Below, piece after piece: positions 1-8,453 of a DNA stretch of 64,000 nucleotides. Location of the stretch: positions 458,245-522,244 of the forward strand of contig NZ_KB849235.1 in the NCBI RefSeq assembly GCF_000368045.1. Reading direction: 5' to 3'. The DNA comes from Acinetobacter johnsonii CIP 64.6 (lineage in GTDB: Bacteria; Pseudomonadota; Gammaproteobacteria; Pseudomonadales; Moraxellaceae). Position 1 is the first letter of the stretch, and every line of letters begins with the position of its first letter. The notes beneath the pieces were generated by a model, which saw nothing but the letters and a program-made list of their open reading frames with translations, made no database searches and was not told where the DNA came from. Position numbers and translations under genes: made by a program.

Positions 1-2
1 TT

Positions 3-977
3 ATGTCATATCTCAATCTGTCCCAATTTTTAGAACAACAAATGGGAAATCTTACGCCTGAATTGGCACAAGTGATTAGCACCATTGCTGCTACTTGCCA
101 AACTATCGATCAAGCTTTACAAAAAGGCGCTTTAGCAGGTGTTTTAGGTAGCGCACAGCATGAAAACGTGCAAGGTGAAGAACAGAAAAAACTGGATGTG
201 ATTTCAAATGATTATTTGATTGATGCTCTAAAAGTTCACCCACAAGTTGGTGGCTTAGCGTCTGAAGAATTGGATGAATTCACGCCAGCTCAAGAAAATG
301 GCAAATATTTAGTTTTATTTGACCCACTTGATGGTTCAAGCAACATCGACATCAATATGTGTGTGGGTACTATTTTCTCAATCTTGCCTGCAAAAAATGC
401 AGTGACACAAGCTGAAGACTTTATGCAAGCAGGCAACCAGCAAGTTGCTGCGGGTTATGTACTTTATGGCCCATCAACCATGTTGGCACTAACAGTCGGC
501 GCAGGTACGGTGTTCTTTACCTTTGACCCAGAAACTCAACAATTCTTGCTCACCTCTGAAAATATTCAAGTGGCAGTAGATACCAAAGAATATGCCATTA
601 ACTCATCAAACCAACGCCACTGGGAAAACCCAGTAAAACGTTATATTGAAGAACTTCTCGCAGGTAAAACAGGTCCACGTGAGAAAGACTTCAATATGCG
701 TTGGGTGGCTTGTATGGTGGGCGACATTCACCGTATTCTTTGCCGTAGCGGGATTTTCATGTATCCATACGACCTCAAAGATCCGAAAAAAGCAGGTCGC
801 CTACGTTTAATGTATGAAGCAAACCCTATGAGTATGCTAATTGAACAAGCTGGCGGTGCATCTACAACGGGTCGCGTTCGTATTTTAGACATCGAACCAA
901 CTGACCTACACCAACGTGTCCCTGTTATTATTGGTTCTAAAAACGAAGTCGATTTAGTGACTGGCTACCACAACTAA
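3..977 (+). CDS. fbp: Fructose-1,6-bisphosphatase, class I
   Basis: Hydrolyses fructose 1,6-bisphosphate to fructose 6-phosphate in gluconeogenesis, in the cytoplasm. The 324-residue product has the normal class I length. It shows the metal/phosphate-binding motif DPLDGSSNID at residues 107-116 and an ASEE acidic metal-binding motif near residue 86. The ATG at position 3 gives a full-length N-terminus, so the gene seems complete, but its promoter and ribosome site lie outside the window. An organism growing on alkanes and fatty acids needs gluconeogenesis. The next gene follows after about 50 bases on the same strand. Confidence 0.96.
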   Translation: MSYLNLSQFLEQQMGNLTPELAQVISTIAATCQTIDQALQKGALAGVLGSAQHENVQGEEQKKLDVISNDYLIDALKVHPQVGGLASEELDEFTPAQENGKYLVLFDPLDGSSNIDINMCVGTIFSILPAKNAVTQAEDFMQAGNQQVAAGYVLYGPSTMLALTVGAGTVFFTFDPETQQFLLTSENIQVAVDTKEYAINSSNQRHWENPVKRYIEELLAGKTGPREKDFNMRWVACMVGDIHRILCRSGIFMYPYDLKDPKKAGRLRLMYEANPMSMLIEQAGGASTTGRVRILDIEPTDLHQRVPVIIGSKNEVDLVTGYHN

Positions 978-1029
978 TTTTTTTAAATGCGCATAGCCAT
1001 CTGACGCGTTATGCGCATGAGTCTCCTCC

Positions 1030-1806
1030 ATGTCGATTATTTTCCTTGAATCAAAAGACAACCCAAAGATTAAACATCTCCGTGGTTTAATAGAGCAAAG
1101 TAGCTACCGTAAAAAGCAAGGTCAAACTGTGCTTGAAGGGACACACTTAGGCTTAGCTTGGGTTGAAAAAAAGAAGAAACTCAATTCTATTTTCACCACT
1201 GAAAATGCACTCGAACACCCTGATATTTGCGATATTCTAGATGAATATGAGGGTGCTGTTTTTGTCATTGCTGAAAGCCTATATCGTGACTTAAGCACAT
1301 TAGGAACGACTTTACCCTTCTTGGCAGTTGTAGACTTACCAAGTTCAAGCCAAAGTGTAGACTTTAGCTTAGATACCTTGATTTTGGAAAACATTCAAGA
1401 TCCAGGCAATGTAGGTACACTACTCCGCTCTGCTGCTGCAGCGGGTATTAAGCAAGTTATTTGTACCAAAGGTTCTGCTGCACTCTGGTCACCACGTGTA
1501 TTACGCGCAGGCATGGGTGCACACTTCTCACTCAACACCTATGAAAACGTTGCCATCGAAGATGTACTCGAACGCTTTGAAATTCCAGTGTATGTAACCA
1601 GCTCACATCAGGCTGAAAGTTTATATCAAAAAGATTTAACACAAGCTTGTGTCTGGATCTTAGGCAATGAAGGCCAAGGAGTTTCTGACTTTGCTTTAGC
1701 ACATGCTCAAGCACTGAGCATCCCACAGCCCGGTGGCCAAGAATCTCTCAATGTCGCTATTGCGGGTTCAATCTGCTTTTTTGAAATGGTACGACAACGA
1801 CTTTAA
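1030..1806 (+). CDS. TrmH/SpoU family RNA 2'-O-methyltransferase
   Basis: Probable S-adenosylmethionine-dependent ribose methyltransferase acting on rRNA or tRNA. The 258-residue protein has an N-terminal substrate-binding region and a C-terminal SPOUT knot. Motif 1 is seen around residues 120-140 (ENIQDPGNVGTLLRSA), motif 2 near 209-218 (WILGNEGQGV) and motif 3 near 230-250 (PQPGGQESLNVA). The architecture is that of 23S rRNA Gm2251-type enzymes (RlmB-like) or TsnR relatives, but the target nucleotide cannot be read from sequence. It may be cotranscribed with fbp, as I see no clear terminator between them. Confidence 0.88.
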   Translation: MSIIFLESKDNPKIKHLRGLIEQSSYRKKQGQTVLEGTHLGLAWVEKKKKLNSIFTTENALEHPDICDILDEYEGAVFVIAESLYRDLSTLGTTLPFLAVVDLPSSSQSVDFSLDTLILENIQDPGNVGTLLRSAAAAGIKQVICTKGSAALWSPRVLRAGMGAHFSLNTYENVAIEDVLERFEIPVYVTSSHQAESLYQKDLTQACVWILGNEGQGVSDFALAHAQALSIPQPGGQESLNVAIAGSICFFEMVRQRL

Positions 1807-1932
1807 AATCGTTAAGTTATATTAACTAAAGTCGGCTCAGCAGAAAAAATAGATTACACTAGACAAAATAATTACTTGTGTTGTCAACCAAACCATTATT
1901 TCCAACGTTATAAGCACATGATCGAGGAAATA

Positions 1933-1950
1933 ATGGTGGGTATCCGATGA
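1933..1950 (+). other. Possible 5-codon leader ORF coupled to the sigma factor gene
   Basis: An ATG at 1933 lies five bases after a GAGGA Shine-Dalgarno-like stretch and encodes Met-Val-Gly-Ile-Arg then TGA. The TGA shares bases with the ATG of the sigma factor gene (ATGA). The good ribosome site serves this mini-ORF better than the sigma gene itself, which suggests translational coupling. Inferred only from layout. Confidence 0.3.
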
Positions 1951-2582
1951 CAGGATTTTCCATCTCTATGGATTTAGCACCCAAACAGTCTAAAACGCAG
2001 GATTCTAGTACTCTTAAGAGTACCGCCGAGTCTCGCCTAAAAAACTTCATGCAAGAAGTGACTGGTCGTGCGTTAGTAATGATGGAAAGTGCTACCCAAA
2101 ACCAGCAGGGTATCGCCATGGATTTGGTGCAAGAAGCCTTTATTTCATTACACAAATCTTATTCCGATCGATCTACGGAAGAATGGTATCCCCTGTTCTA
2201 TACCATTCTAACCAACAAGTTACAGGATTGGCGTCGTAAAGAAGCACGTCGAGCACAACCGTTTTCTTTCTTTAAAAAAGTCAGTCTTGATGATGACGAT
2301 TTTGAAGTCAATGAGGTGGTCGATGAAAGAGCGCTGAATCCTTCAGACTTTTTAAGTCAAGCTGTCACTGCGGATGAAATTCAAGAAGCCATTGCGGGTC
2401 TTCCTGTTCGTCAGCAGCAAGCATTTATGTTACGTGCATGGGAAGGTTTTGATACTGCAACCACTGCGCAAATCATGAATTGCTCTGAAGGCAGTGTTAA
2501 AACTCATTACCACCGTGCGATTCAAGGCTTACGCAATGCTCTCGCACATTTGAATCCACATCTAGGAGGATCATCCGAATGA
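1947..2582 (+). CDS. Sigma-70 family (ECF-like) RNA polymerase sigma factor
   Basis: Directs RNA polymerase to an unknown set of promoters. The 211-residue protein has a region-2-like segment around residues 50-75 (DLVQEAFISLHKSY) and a region-4 helix-turn-helix near 150-200 (LPVRQQQAFMLRAWEGF followed by CSEGSVKTHYHRAI). There is no region 1 or 3, as expected for group 4 (ECF) sigma factors. The stop overlaps the next start by 4 bases, so it is cotranslated with a small membrane protein that could act as an anti-sigma factor. A five-codon leader ORF with a better ribosome site ends on its start codon. Confidence 0.85.
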   Translation: MTGFSISMDLAPKQSKTQDSSTLKSTAESRLKNFMQEVTGRALVMMESATQNQQGIAMDLVQEAFISLHKSYSDRSTEEWYPLFYTILTNKLQDWRRKEARRAQPFSFFKKVSLDDDDFEVNEVVDERALNPSDFLSQAVTADEIQEAIAGLPVRQQQAFMLRAWEGFDTATTAQIMNCSEGSVKTHYHRAIQGLRNALAHLNPHLGGSSE

Positions 2583-2896
2583 AAGATGATTTCTTAAAGC
2601 AAGTAACCTCCAAACTTGATGGGCTCGCGCAACACCACAAAAACAAACCCGTGGTGATGCAACATGTTCTTGATGACATTCAAGATCAAAAGTCCTCACG
2701 TTATGGCCTTTGGAAAATGTCAGGTTTTGCTTTAGCTGCGGCTATTGCTGGTTTTGTCGTACTTCCGAACTCTGTAACCCTTGATGAAAAACCACACAAC
2801 CAAGTGGTTTCGACTCCTAAACTTTCACCTCAAATGGTTGAAGATTTAGAAATGTTATTGGTTTTAGGTGAGGACACTGTTCCACATGGCAGCTAA
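2579..2896 (+). CDS. Small single-pass membrane protein, possible anti-sigma factor
   Basis: A 105-residue protein I do not recognise from a named family. The N-terminal ~45 residues are polar, followed by one hydrophobic segment at about residues 48-64 (GFALAAAIAGFVVLP) and a short extracytoplasmic tail. The start overlaps the sigma factor stop (ATGA), and a cytoplasmic head plus one membrane span fits a minimal anti-sigma factor. No ZAS zinc motif is visible, so that role is inference from position. Its 3' end overlaps the start of the DUF3106-like gene by about 11 bases. Confidence 0.65.
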   Translation: MKDDFLKQVTSKLDGLAQHHKNKPVVMQHVLDDIQDQKSSRYGLWKMSGFALAAAIAGFVVLPNSVTLDEKPHNQVVSTPKLSPQMVEDLEMLLVLGEDTVPHGS

Positions 2897-3290
2897 ACGT
2901 GTCGCTTTCGCACTTTGCACGCTAGGTTTTTTACAAACCAGTTTTGCAGGTTTTGATCGTTTTTGGATTTTTTCCAAAGATGCAGACACCCAAGTGTCTG
3001 AAACATGGGAATCGTTGTCTGAAGAAGAACAGCGTGCGTTGATTCAACGTTACCAATCTCTTAAAGAACTGCCCGATGCGCAAAGTGCAGCCCTGCAACA
3101 ACGTATGGACTGGTTTACTCAGCTACCTGAGCAAGAAAAGCAAAAAATGCGTGAGACTTGGCAACAGATGAGCACCCAAGAACGACGTGATTTACGTGTA
3201 CGCATGCAAAAAGCAGATGCAGATGAACGTGTGAATATTCGAAATGAATATATCAATAAATACATCCATAGTAACACTGCTACACATTAA
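2886..3290 (+). CDS. DUF3106-like exported protein
   Basis: A small protein with an N-terminal signal sequence ending near TSFAG, followed by a charged helical region with repeated EEQRALIQRYQSL / QEKQKMRETWQQM / QERRDLRVRMQ units, the pattern of DUF3106 proteins. This start (ATG 2886) is chosen because it puts the signal peptide at the very N-terminus; an upstream GTG at 2868 would add six residues. The helical, Glu/Gln/Arg-rich repeats recall periplasmic chaperone-like or stress-sensing proteins. It is probably the periplasmic partner in the sigma factor operon. Function unknown. Confidence 0.7.
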   Translation: MAAKRVAFALCTLGFLQTSFAGFDRFWIFSKDADTQVSETWESLSEEEQRALIQRYQSLKELPDAQSAALQQRMDWFTQLPEQEKQKMRETWQQMSTQERRDLRVRMQKADADERVNIRNEYINKYIHSNTATH

Positions 3291-3328
3291 GATGCCTAGC
3301 CGAATATAAATAGTATAGAAACGCTCAT

Positions 3329-3359
3329 AAAAAAATGCCTCATGTGAGGCATTTTTTTA
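3329..3359. terminator. Bidirectional Rho-independent terminator
   Basis: Perfect stem AATGCCTCA / TGAGGCATT with A-run on the left and T-run on the right, between convergent genes. It can serve the sigma operon and the CSLREA genes. Confidence 0.9.
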
Positions 3360-3368
3360 TGCTTACAT

Positions 3369-5789
3369 TTATATTTTTCGTCGTTGTCTAAGCCACGCTA
3401 ATGACAACAATCCAAGCACCCCAACACTACCCATTGAGCCACCACCACCGCCACTCGCTTCCGTATTGGTATTTTTAGCGGTGTTCGTAAAATACATCAT
3501 CGCAGATTTAGACTCTTCAGCCTCTGCATCATAGATCACATATTCAATTTCATAAGGGAATGGACTGAAATTATTGCGGACTTCAACTTCAATATTGCCG
3601 CCATAACATACATATTTTTCATACTCTCCCGGACAAGAACCTGTACGTTCTGGCTTAATATTAATGCCTGCATCCTGACGTACAATACGAATAGCAAGAT
3701 CCTTTCCATTCGCATCACGGTGAAATGCTGGACGCTGATGTTCTGCCGCGACTGTACTAATTGGCCCATCACCATCATCACTATCATTTGCCAGTGGATT
3801 TACATTGAGTTTTAAAATGCCACCATAATTCAGGGTGTATTCATCCGTTTTGGCAATCGGTTGTATATTGCTAAACTCCGCTTTTAGAATCCCCGAAGAG
3901 CTTGCCTGCGTAGCCTTACTCTTTACACTATATTGGCAATACACATATTCCGTGCTTGTTGTAGGCTTACCATCGGTGCGATAAATCATGATTTGTTTTA
4001 AATCATCCTTCCACTCACAGCGTAAAGTTGGATCCGCTCTGAGCTTTGAGGTATCCAGCACACCATCTTTGGCACTGAGCACACCTACACCTAATACCTG
4101 AGTTTCAGTAATGGTATAATTCTCAGTGTTCATTTCTTTTAAAGCAGACGTTCCATCAGCAGTGTTGACCACAGCCTCATCTTGCAAGACAAACTGGAAA
4201 GGATCGACATAAATCGCTCGGTACTTTTGATGTAGTTTGGTTGCCGCTAAAAGCTCTTTATAACGCTTTAACTCTTCATTAAACTCGATCAAAAAGTCTG
4301 GATTGGTGTTTTTATTGGCGATTAATTCTTCCAATTCCTTAATATTATTCTCATAAGCCTGAAGACGTTCTGCCTGCGAGCTATTTTTCAAATCAGCAAT
4401 ATCAGCTGCTGCTAAACGACGCAACTCAACCGATCCAATATCACAGCTGTTAGCTTCCGCAGGTGCTAACATCAATGTTCCGTCGACAATACGATCTAGA
4501 CCACGCTGGTCACTATCATTACAGCTCAATTTACTGTTGGTATCGAGTAAATCAACTCCACCACTATTCACTTTCGGGAAATACATTGGGCGGAATAAAT
4601 TATATTTTGATGGCGAAGTTAAGGAACTGAGTAGACTTCCTATAGCTACATTTTTCACATCAATATTAGTATCTGTCGTACCATCGAGTATTCGTGCACT
4701 TGCTGCCAGTTCACACTGACTGGTCACCGTATCAAGCGCATTGTAACCGGCTGTCACACCTGCATCATATTTATCGGATAGTGTCTGAGAACCGACATAG
4801 CGGCATGATGTGTTTCCATTATATGCAAGCACATTGTAATACATTGACTTCATACCAAAATCATCATAATCCAAAACACTCGCTGCACTGTTTTCTACAA
4901 TAGTGTTATTTGACAATAAGAAACTACTTTCAAGACTTAGATTATGCTCTCGGGTATTGACGGCATACAAAATGCTTCCATTTGTTGCATTTACCGTATT
5001 TTTTGCAATGGTATTATTCGCCATAGCAACTTTTGGGTTACCACAAAAATCGAATGCATTTAGATTCGATATCTGACCATTCGAAATAATACTATTCGCT
5101 CTAAACTCTATATTGGTTTTTACATCCAACAGCCCTGCATAACATTGCATTGCAAGAACACTACCCACAGTCGCTTGGTTGCCTTGTAATACACTATTAT
5201 TTACAGTCACCTGATGCTCACCAGGACCAACGAGATAGAGTGCTCCACCTTTTTTATCGGACTTTGAGTTTAGAATTTGTGCATTATTTAAGGTTAATGC
5301 TCCACCGACCAATAAAGCACCGCCTTCATCTGCCGAATAACCATTTTCTAAAATCACATTCTCTAGCGTCAAACTGGTCTTGCTAATGGTATTAAATAAA
5401 CGTGACTTTCCACCCGCATCAATCCGTGAAGTCAACTCACCTAGCGCTGGATACTTAAAAGTGATGGGATTTTTTTCACGATCTAAATATGGGCTTTTCC
5501 CAAAAATCACCACTTTAGACTCGGGAACAATTTCCTTATTCAGTTTATACGTCCCAGCTGCTAACTGAATATAATCGGTTTGACCTGAACCGGTATTCCC
5601 AGCACTACAGCCCCCATAAGCCTTGTTTAAGCTGGCTGTTTTGATTGCCTCACGGAGTGAACATTGATTCATGTTTACATTATCTTCATCTTCAAATGTG
5701 TTGACATGAATTGTTCTATCTTCTGCAGCCATTAATGTCATAGCAGTTATTACCATGACACCCAATAGTCCTTTTTTAAAGTGTTTCAT
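3369..5789 (-). CDS. CSLREA / GlyGly-CTERM protein (rhombotarget A-like)
   Basis: An 806-residue exported protein. It has an N-terminal signal peptide (hydrophobic stretch ending at TLMAAED), then the CSLREA box near residue 42 (NQCSLREAIKTA) and a long region with parallel beta-helix character (repeated asparagine-rich turns). Late domains near residues 655-780 resemble cadherin/Ig-like folds. The C-terminus is a classic GlyGly-CTERM tail: a GGGGGS linker, one hydrophobic helix and a basic end (RQRRKI). Such tails are processed by rhombosortase before surface release, usually after type II secretion. I recall the rhombotarget A family from Acinetobacter with this layout. Start 16 bases after its paralog. 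Confidence 0.8.
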   Translation of the reverse strand: MKHFKKGLLGVMVITAMTLMAAEDRTIHVNTFEDEDNVNMNQCSLREAIKTASLNKAYGGCSAGNTGSGQTDYIQLAAGTYKLNKEIVPESKVVIFGKSPYLDREKNPITFKYPALGELTSRIDAGGKSRLFNTISKTSLTLENVILENGYSADEGGALLVGGALTLNNAQILNSKSDKKGGALYLVGPGEHQVTVNNSVLQGNQATVGSVLAMQCYAGLLDVKTNIEFRANSIISNGQISNLNAFDFCGNPKVAMANNTIAKNTVNATNGSILYAVNTREHNLSLESSFLLSNNTIVENSAASVLDYDDFGMKSMYYNVLAYNGNTSCRYVGSQTLSDKYDAGVTAGYNALDTVTSQCELAASARILDGTTDTNIDVKNVAIGSLLSSLTSPSKYNLFRPMYFPKVNSGGVDLLDTNSKLSCNDSDQRGLDRIVDGTLMLAPAEANSCDIGSVELRRLAAADIADLKNSSQAERLQAYENNIKELEELIANKNTNPDFLIEFNEELKRYKELLAATKLHQKYRAIYVDPFQFVLQDEAVVNTADGTSALKEMNTENYTITETQVLGVGVLSAKDGVLDTSKLRADPTLRCEWKDDLKQIMIYRTDGKPTTSTEYVYCQYSVKSKATQASSSGILKAEFSNIQPIAKTDEYTLNYGGILKLNVNPLANDSDDGDGPISTVAAEHQRPAFHRDANGKDLAIRIVRQDAGINIKPERTGSCPGEYEKYVCYGGNIEVEVRNNFSPFPYEIEYVIYDAEAEESKSAMMYFTNTAKNTNTEASGGGGGSMGSVGVLGLLSLAWLRQRRKI

Positions 5790-5805
5790 GTTTGCCCTTT
5801 TCTTT

Positions 5806-7611
5806 TTATTTTCGACGCAGCAAAATTAAAGCAAATAACCCCAGTAAGCTCAGAATACCCGTGCTTCCCCCAGAGGTTTTAATTTTGTCACTTTCCATAT
5901 GATTTTGCGGTTCTTGTACAATTTGTACATTCACTTCAACGAACGGAATATGTTCATCAAAACGTGTCGTGGTTGTGACCAGCTGTAACCTGAAAATATC
6001 AGCACCATGCCATGCTCCATTTGGCGTGTAAGTAATATTTCCTAGCTCATCAATCACTACTTTGCCTTTCGATACCGTTTGAGTCTGCTGTACCCGCATA
6101 CAACCGGGTTGCCATTCTTCACCGTTTGGCGCTTTAGCCGATTTGAATAAGCTTGCACATTCGGTTTTGGACAGTAGATCACTATCTCCAAGTAAATCTG
6201 CAACTGAAAGTTTAGCTACTTGCCCCGCAATCAGATCTTCACCAATTAAGCTAATCGTCGTTGGAACCTCAATTTCGATTGCTCCACGGTCACAAAAGGT
6301 ATTATTCGTATTTCGATTCACACCACGTTGATCTGAATTTTCACAGCCAATTAAAGAATCCGTTGTGTTTACAACCACTTTACCCTTGTTCACAATTGGA
6401 GAATCTAACCAATGTGTCTGACTCATTAAAATGCGTGGACGGATATAGCCTAAAAATTTTTGGTTGGGAACAATATAAGGACACAATAAACTGTCAGTAT
6501 CTGCAGACATGGTTTTACACTCACCCACCACATCACTGCCTGCAATCAAAGCGCCAGACCAAAACTCATTCGGATAATAGCTCGCACCGCTGCCACAGTC
6601 ACTTTGCGTGACTAAGTTGTTCTGAAGAACTGCTTTACTTAAATCCCCAGCACAGTTTTGTGTGATGGTATTTTCAGCATTCCCTAAAACGATACTATTG
6701 GCCAGATAAGCCAAGTTTGTAGATGGATTGAAATAAATCCCTTTACTGTTTCCCACCACCGTTAAGTTATTCAAAGCCATGCCATCTCGAACATTAACGA
6801 CATAACCTGTATTTTTCACAAAGGTACTACTGACCAGACGTGATGCTAAACTGGATAAGGTTGTATCTTCTTTAACCGTTGCATTATTGACAGAGTAAAT
6901 ATTGGCACTGCTTGCATCTGTTGTTTTATTTTCTTTGAAAACTGAATTATAAATCCGAAAAGAAGGCGCGTCCCCATACAAAATAGCACCTTGTACCGCT
7001 TGGTTTTGCTCAACCAGAGTAGAGCGAATTTCAACTAGACTACGACTGGTACCATCTTCGAGCAAGGTTGCGACATTGTAAATCGCCCCCCCTTGCCCTG
7101 CAAAACCACCTGTTAATTTGACGTACTCAAGACCTAAATATTCATTGTTATAAATTAAACCACCTTGATTCACACCGCAGTCTTTCGCACAGCCCTGTAG
7201 AGTAACCTCTTTTACTAACACACGAATTAAAGCATTCTCAGCATTATCAACCCTTAATAAGTTGTCAGAACCATTCATTTTTAAGATGGCATTACTTAAA
7301 CCCTGAACAGTTTCTTCCCCCACAGAACTGTCATAACTTGTTCTGAGTGTTAAATCTTTTTTGATCGCAAGATGGGTATTTAGCAAATAGGTTTTATTTT
7401 TCTCAAGCATGACGGTGGAAATCGCATCTTTGCCCCCGCAGCCATAATAACCCGCCTCAGGCATACCTTGATTAATATAGTCGATAGCTTCGCGAAGTGA
7501 ACATTCCGTGTCATTTTTGACAATATCGTCAGTGATGGTCACCTTAATATTGTCCGAATAGGCATGACTCGCCACCAATAGCGTAGCTACACCTATGCTC
7601 TTCTTGAGCAT
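5806..7611 (-). CDS. Second CSLREA / GlyGly-CTERM protein (paralog)
   Basis: A 601-residue exported protein with the same plan as its downstream neighbour: a short signal peptide (MLKKSIGVATLLVASHAYS), a CSLREA box near residue 38 (TECSLREAIDYI), a beta-helix-like body with scattered cysteines, a matching SDQRGVNR segment near the end of the helix (SDQRGLDR in the paralog), a single Ig-like region and a GlyGly-CTERM tail (SGGSTG, hydrophobic helix, LRRK end). The two genes are probably an ancient tandem duplication in one operon, with this one first. No rhombosortase or type II secretion gene is present in the window, so the processing machinery would be elsewhere. Confidence 0.78.
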   Translation of the reverse strand: MLKKSIGVATLLVASHAYSDNIKVTITDDIVKNDTECSLREAIDYINQGMPEAGYYGCGGKDAISTVMLEKNKTYLLNTHLAIKKDLTLRTSYDSSVGEETVQGLSNAILKMNGSDNLLRVDNAENALIRVLVKEVTLQGCAKDCGVNQGGLIYNNEYLGLEYVKLTGGFAGQGGAIYNVATLLEDGTSRSLVEIRSTLVEQNQAVQGAILYGDAPSFRIYNSVFKENKTTDASSANIYSVNNATVKEDTTLSSLASRLVSSTFVKNTGYVVNVRDGMALNNLTVVGNSKGIYFNPSTNLAYLANSIVLGNAENTITQNCAGDLSKAVLQNNLVTQSDCGSGASYYPNEFWSGALIAGSDVVGECKTMSADTDSLLCPYIVPNQKFLGYIRPRILMSQTHWLDSPIVNKGKVVVNTTDSLIGCENSDQRGVNRNTNNTFCDRGAIEIEVPTTISLIGEDLIAGQVAKLSVADLLGDSDLLSKTECASLFKSAKAPNGEEWQPGCMRVQQTQTVSKGKVVIDELGNITYTPNGAWHGADIFRLQLVTTTTRFDEHIPFVEVNVQIVQEPQNHMESDKIKTSGGSTGILSLLGLFALILLRRK

Positions 7612-7733
7612 AACGATCTCCTTGCTTTTATTTTATCTTTTCTTTTTATTCTTAGATTGCAAAATCCCTGCAATATCTAACAATTTTTCGTACTCTGTCA
7701 CAGCTCGGACAATTTCTCAAGTAATATTATGAT

Positions 7734-8438
7734 TTACCGATATTCGTCAATTAGCGCATAAATTTGTCTGAGGTTTGCATTACTCAGTTTGGTTTTCTCA
7801 CCTTTAAGCAGTTGAATCAGTTGTTCTAAACTTTGCAATAACACCGAGGTTTGATGTGGCCCATGCGAGAGTAAATAATCAATAATCTGTTGATCAATAT
7901 GAATCCCACGACGTGATAAAACCGACATCACCAATGTAGAACGATCGGCATACAAACTTCCGTTTGGTACTTTCACACTTACAGCTTGCGTCAGGCGAGA
8001 TTGTAAATCGGGTAGTTCAAGTTTTAATTCAATCGGCGCAACACGAGAAGAGAACACCAACTGCCCGCCTTCTTCATTATTGTAGTTGATCAGGTGAAAA
8101 ACCGCTTTCTGCCAATGCGGCACACCGCTTATGGCTTCAATGTCATCTAAAGCGACAAGATCAAAACGCTCTAAAGAAGTAATTGCTTCTGTTGGCGCAT
8201 CCAACAACTCAAGTAGAGAGACTTGAATCGCTGTTTTCCCCACATCCAAATAAGAATCACAAATTGCTGAAAGTAAATGGCTTTTTCCAGAACCCGCACC
8301 ACCATACACATAAAAACGATTCATTAAACCTGCATGTAACTGACGAATCGCATCGATAACAGGCCCCCATCCCGGCCCAGAAAAATCACTGATTCGGGCA
8401 TCGAGTTGGGGTTCAATATCTAGTTGCAATTGACGCAT
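7734..8438 (-). CDS. hda: DnaA regulatory inactivator Hda
   Basis: AAA+ protein related to DnaA that, with the beta clamp, stimulates hydrolysis of DnaA-bound ATP after replication starts. The 234-residue length is right for Hda. It begins with a short clamp-binding-like segment (MRQLQLDIE), then a Walker A motif near residues 44-52 (GGAGSGKSH), a Walker B near 95-100 (LVALDDIEAI), and a DnaA-like lid region (LPDLQSRLTQA). It lacks the DnaA DNA-binding domain. It lies 15 bases downstream of the perM-like gene on the same strand, the usual pairing in this group. Confidence 0.92.
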   Translation of the reverse strand: MRQLQLDIEPQLDARISDFSGPGWGPVIDAIRQLHAGLMNRFYVYGGAGSGKSHLLSAICDSYLDVGKTAIQVSLLELLDAPTEAITSLERFDLVALDDIEAISGVPHWQKAVFHLINYNNEEGGQLVFSSRVAPIELKLELPDLQSRLTQAVSVKVPNGSLYADRSTLVMSVLSRRGIHIDQQIIDYLLSHGPHQTSVLLQSLEQLIQLLKGEKTKLSNANLRQIYALIDEYR

Positions 8439-8453
8439 GCTGGTTTGTATATC

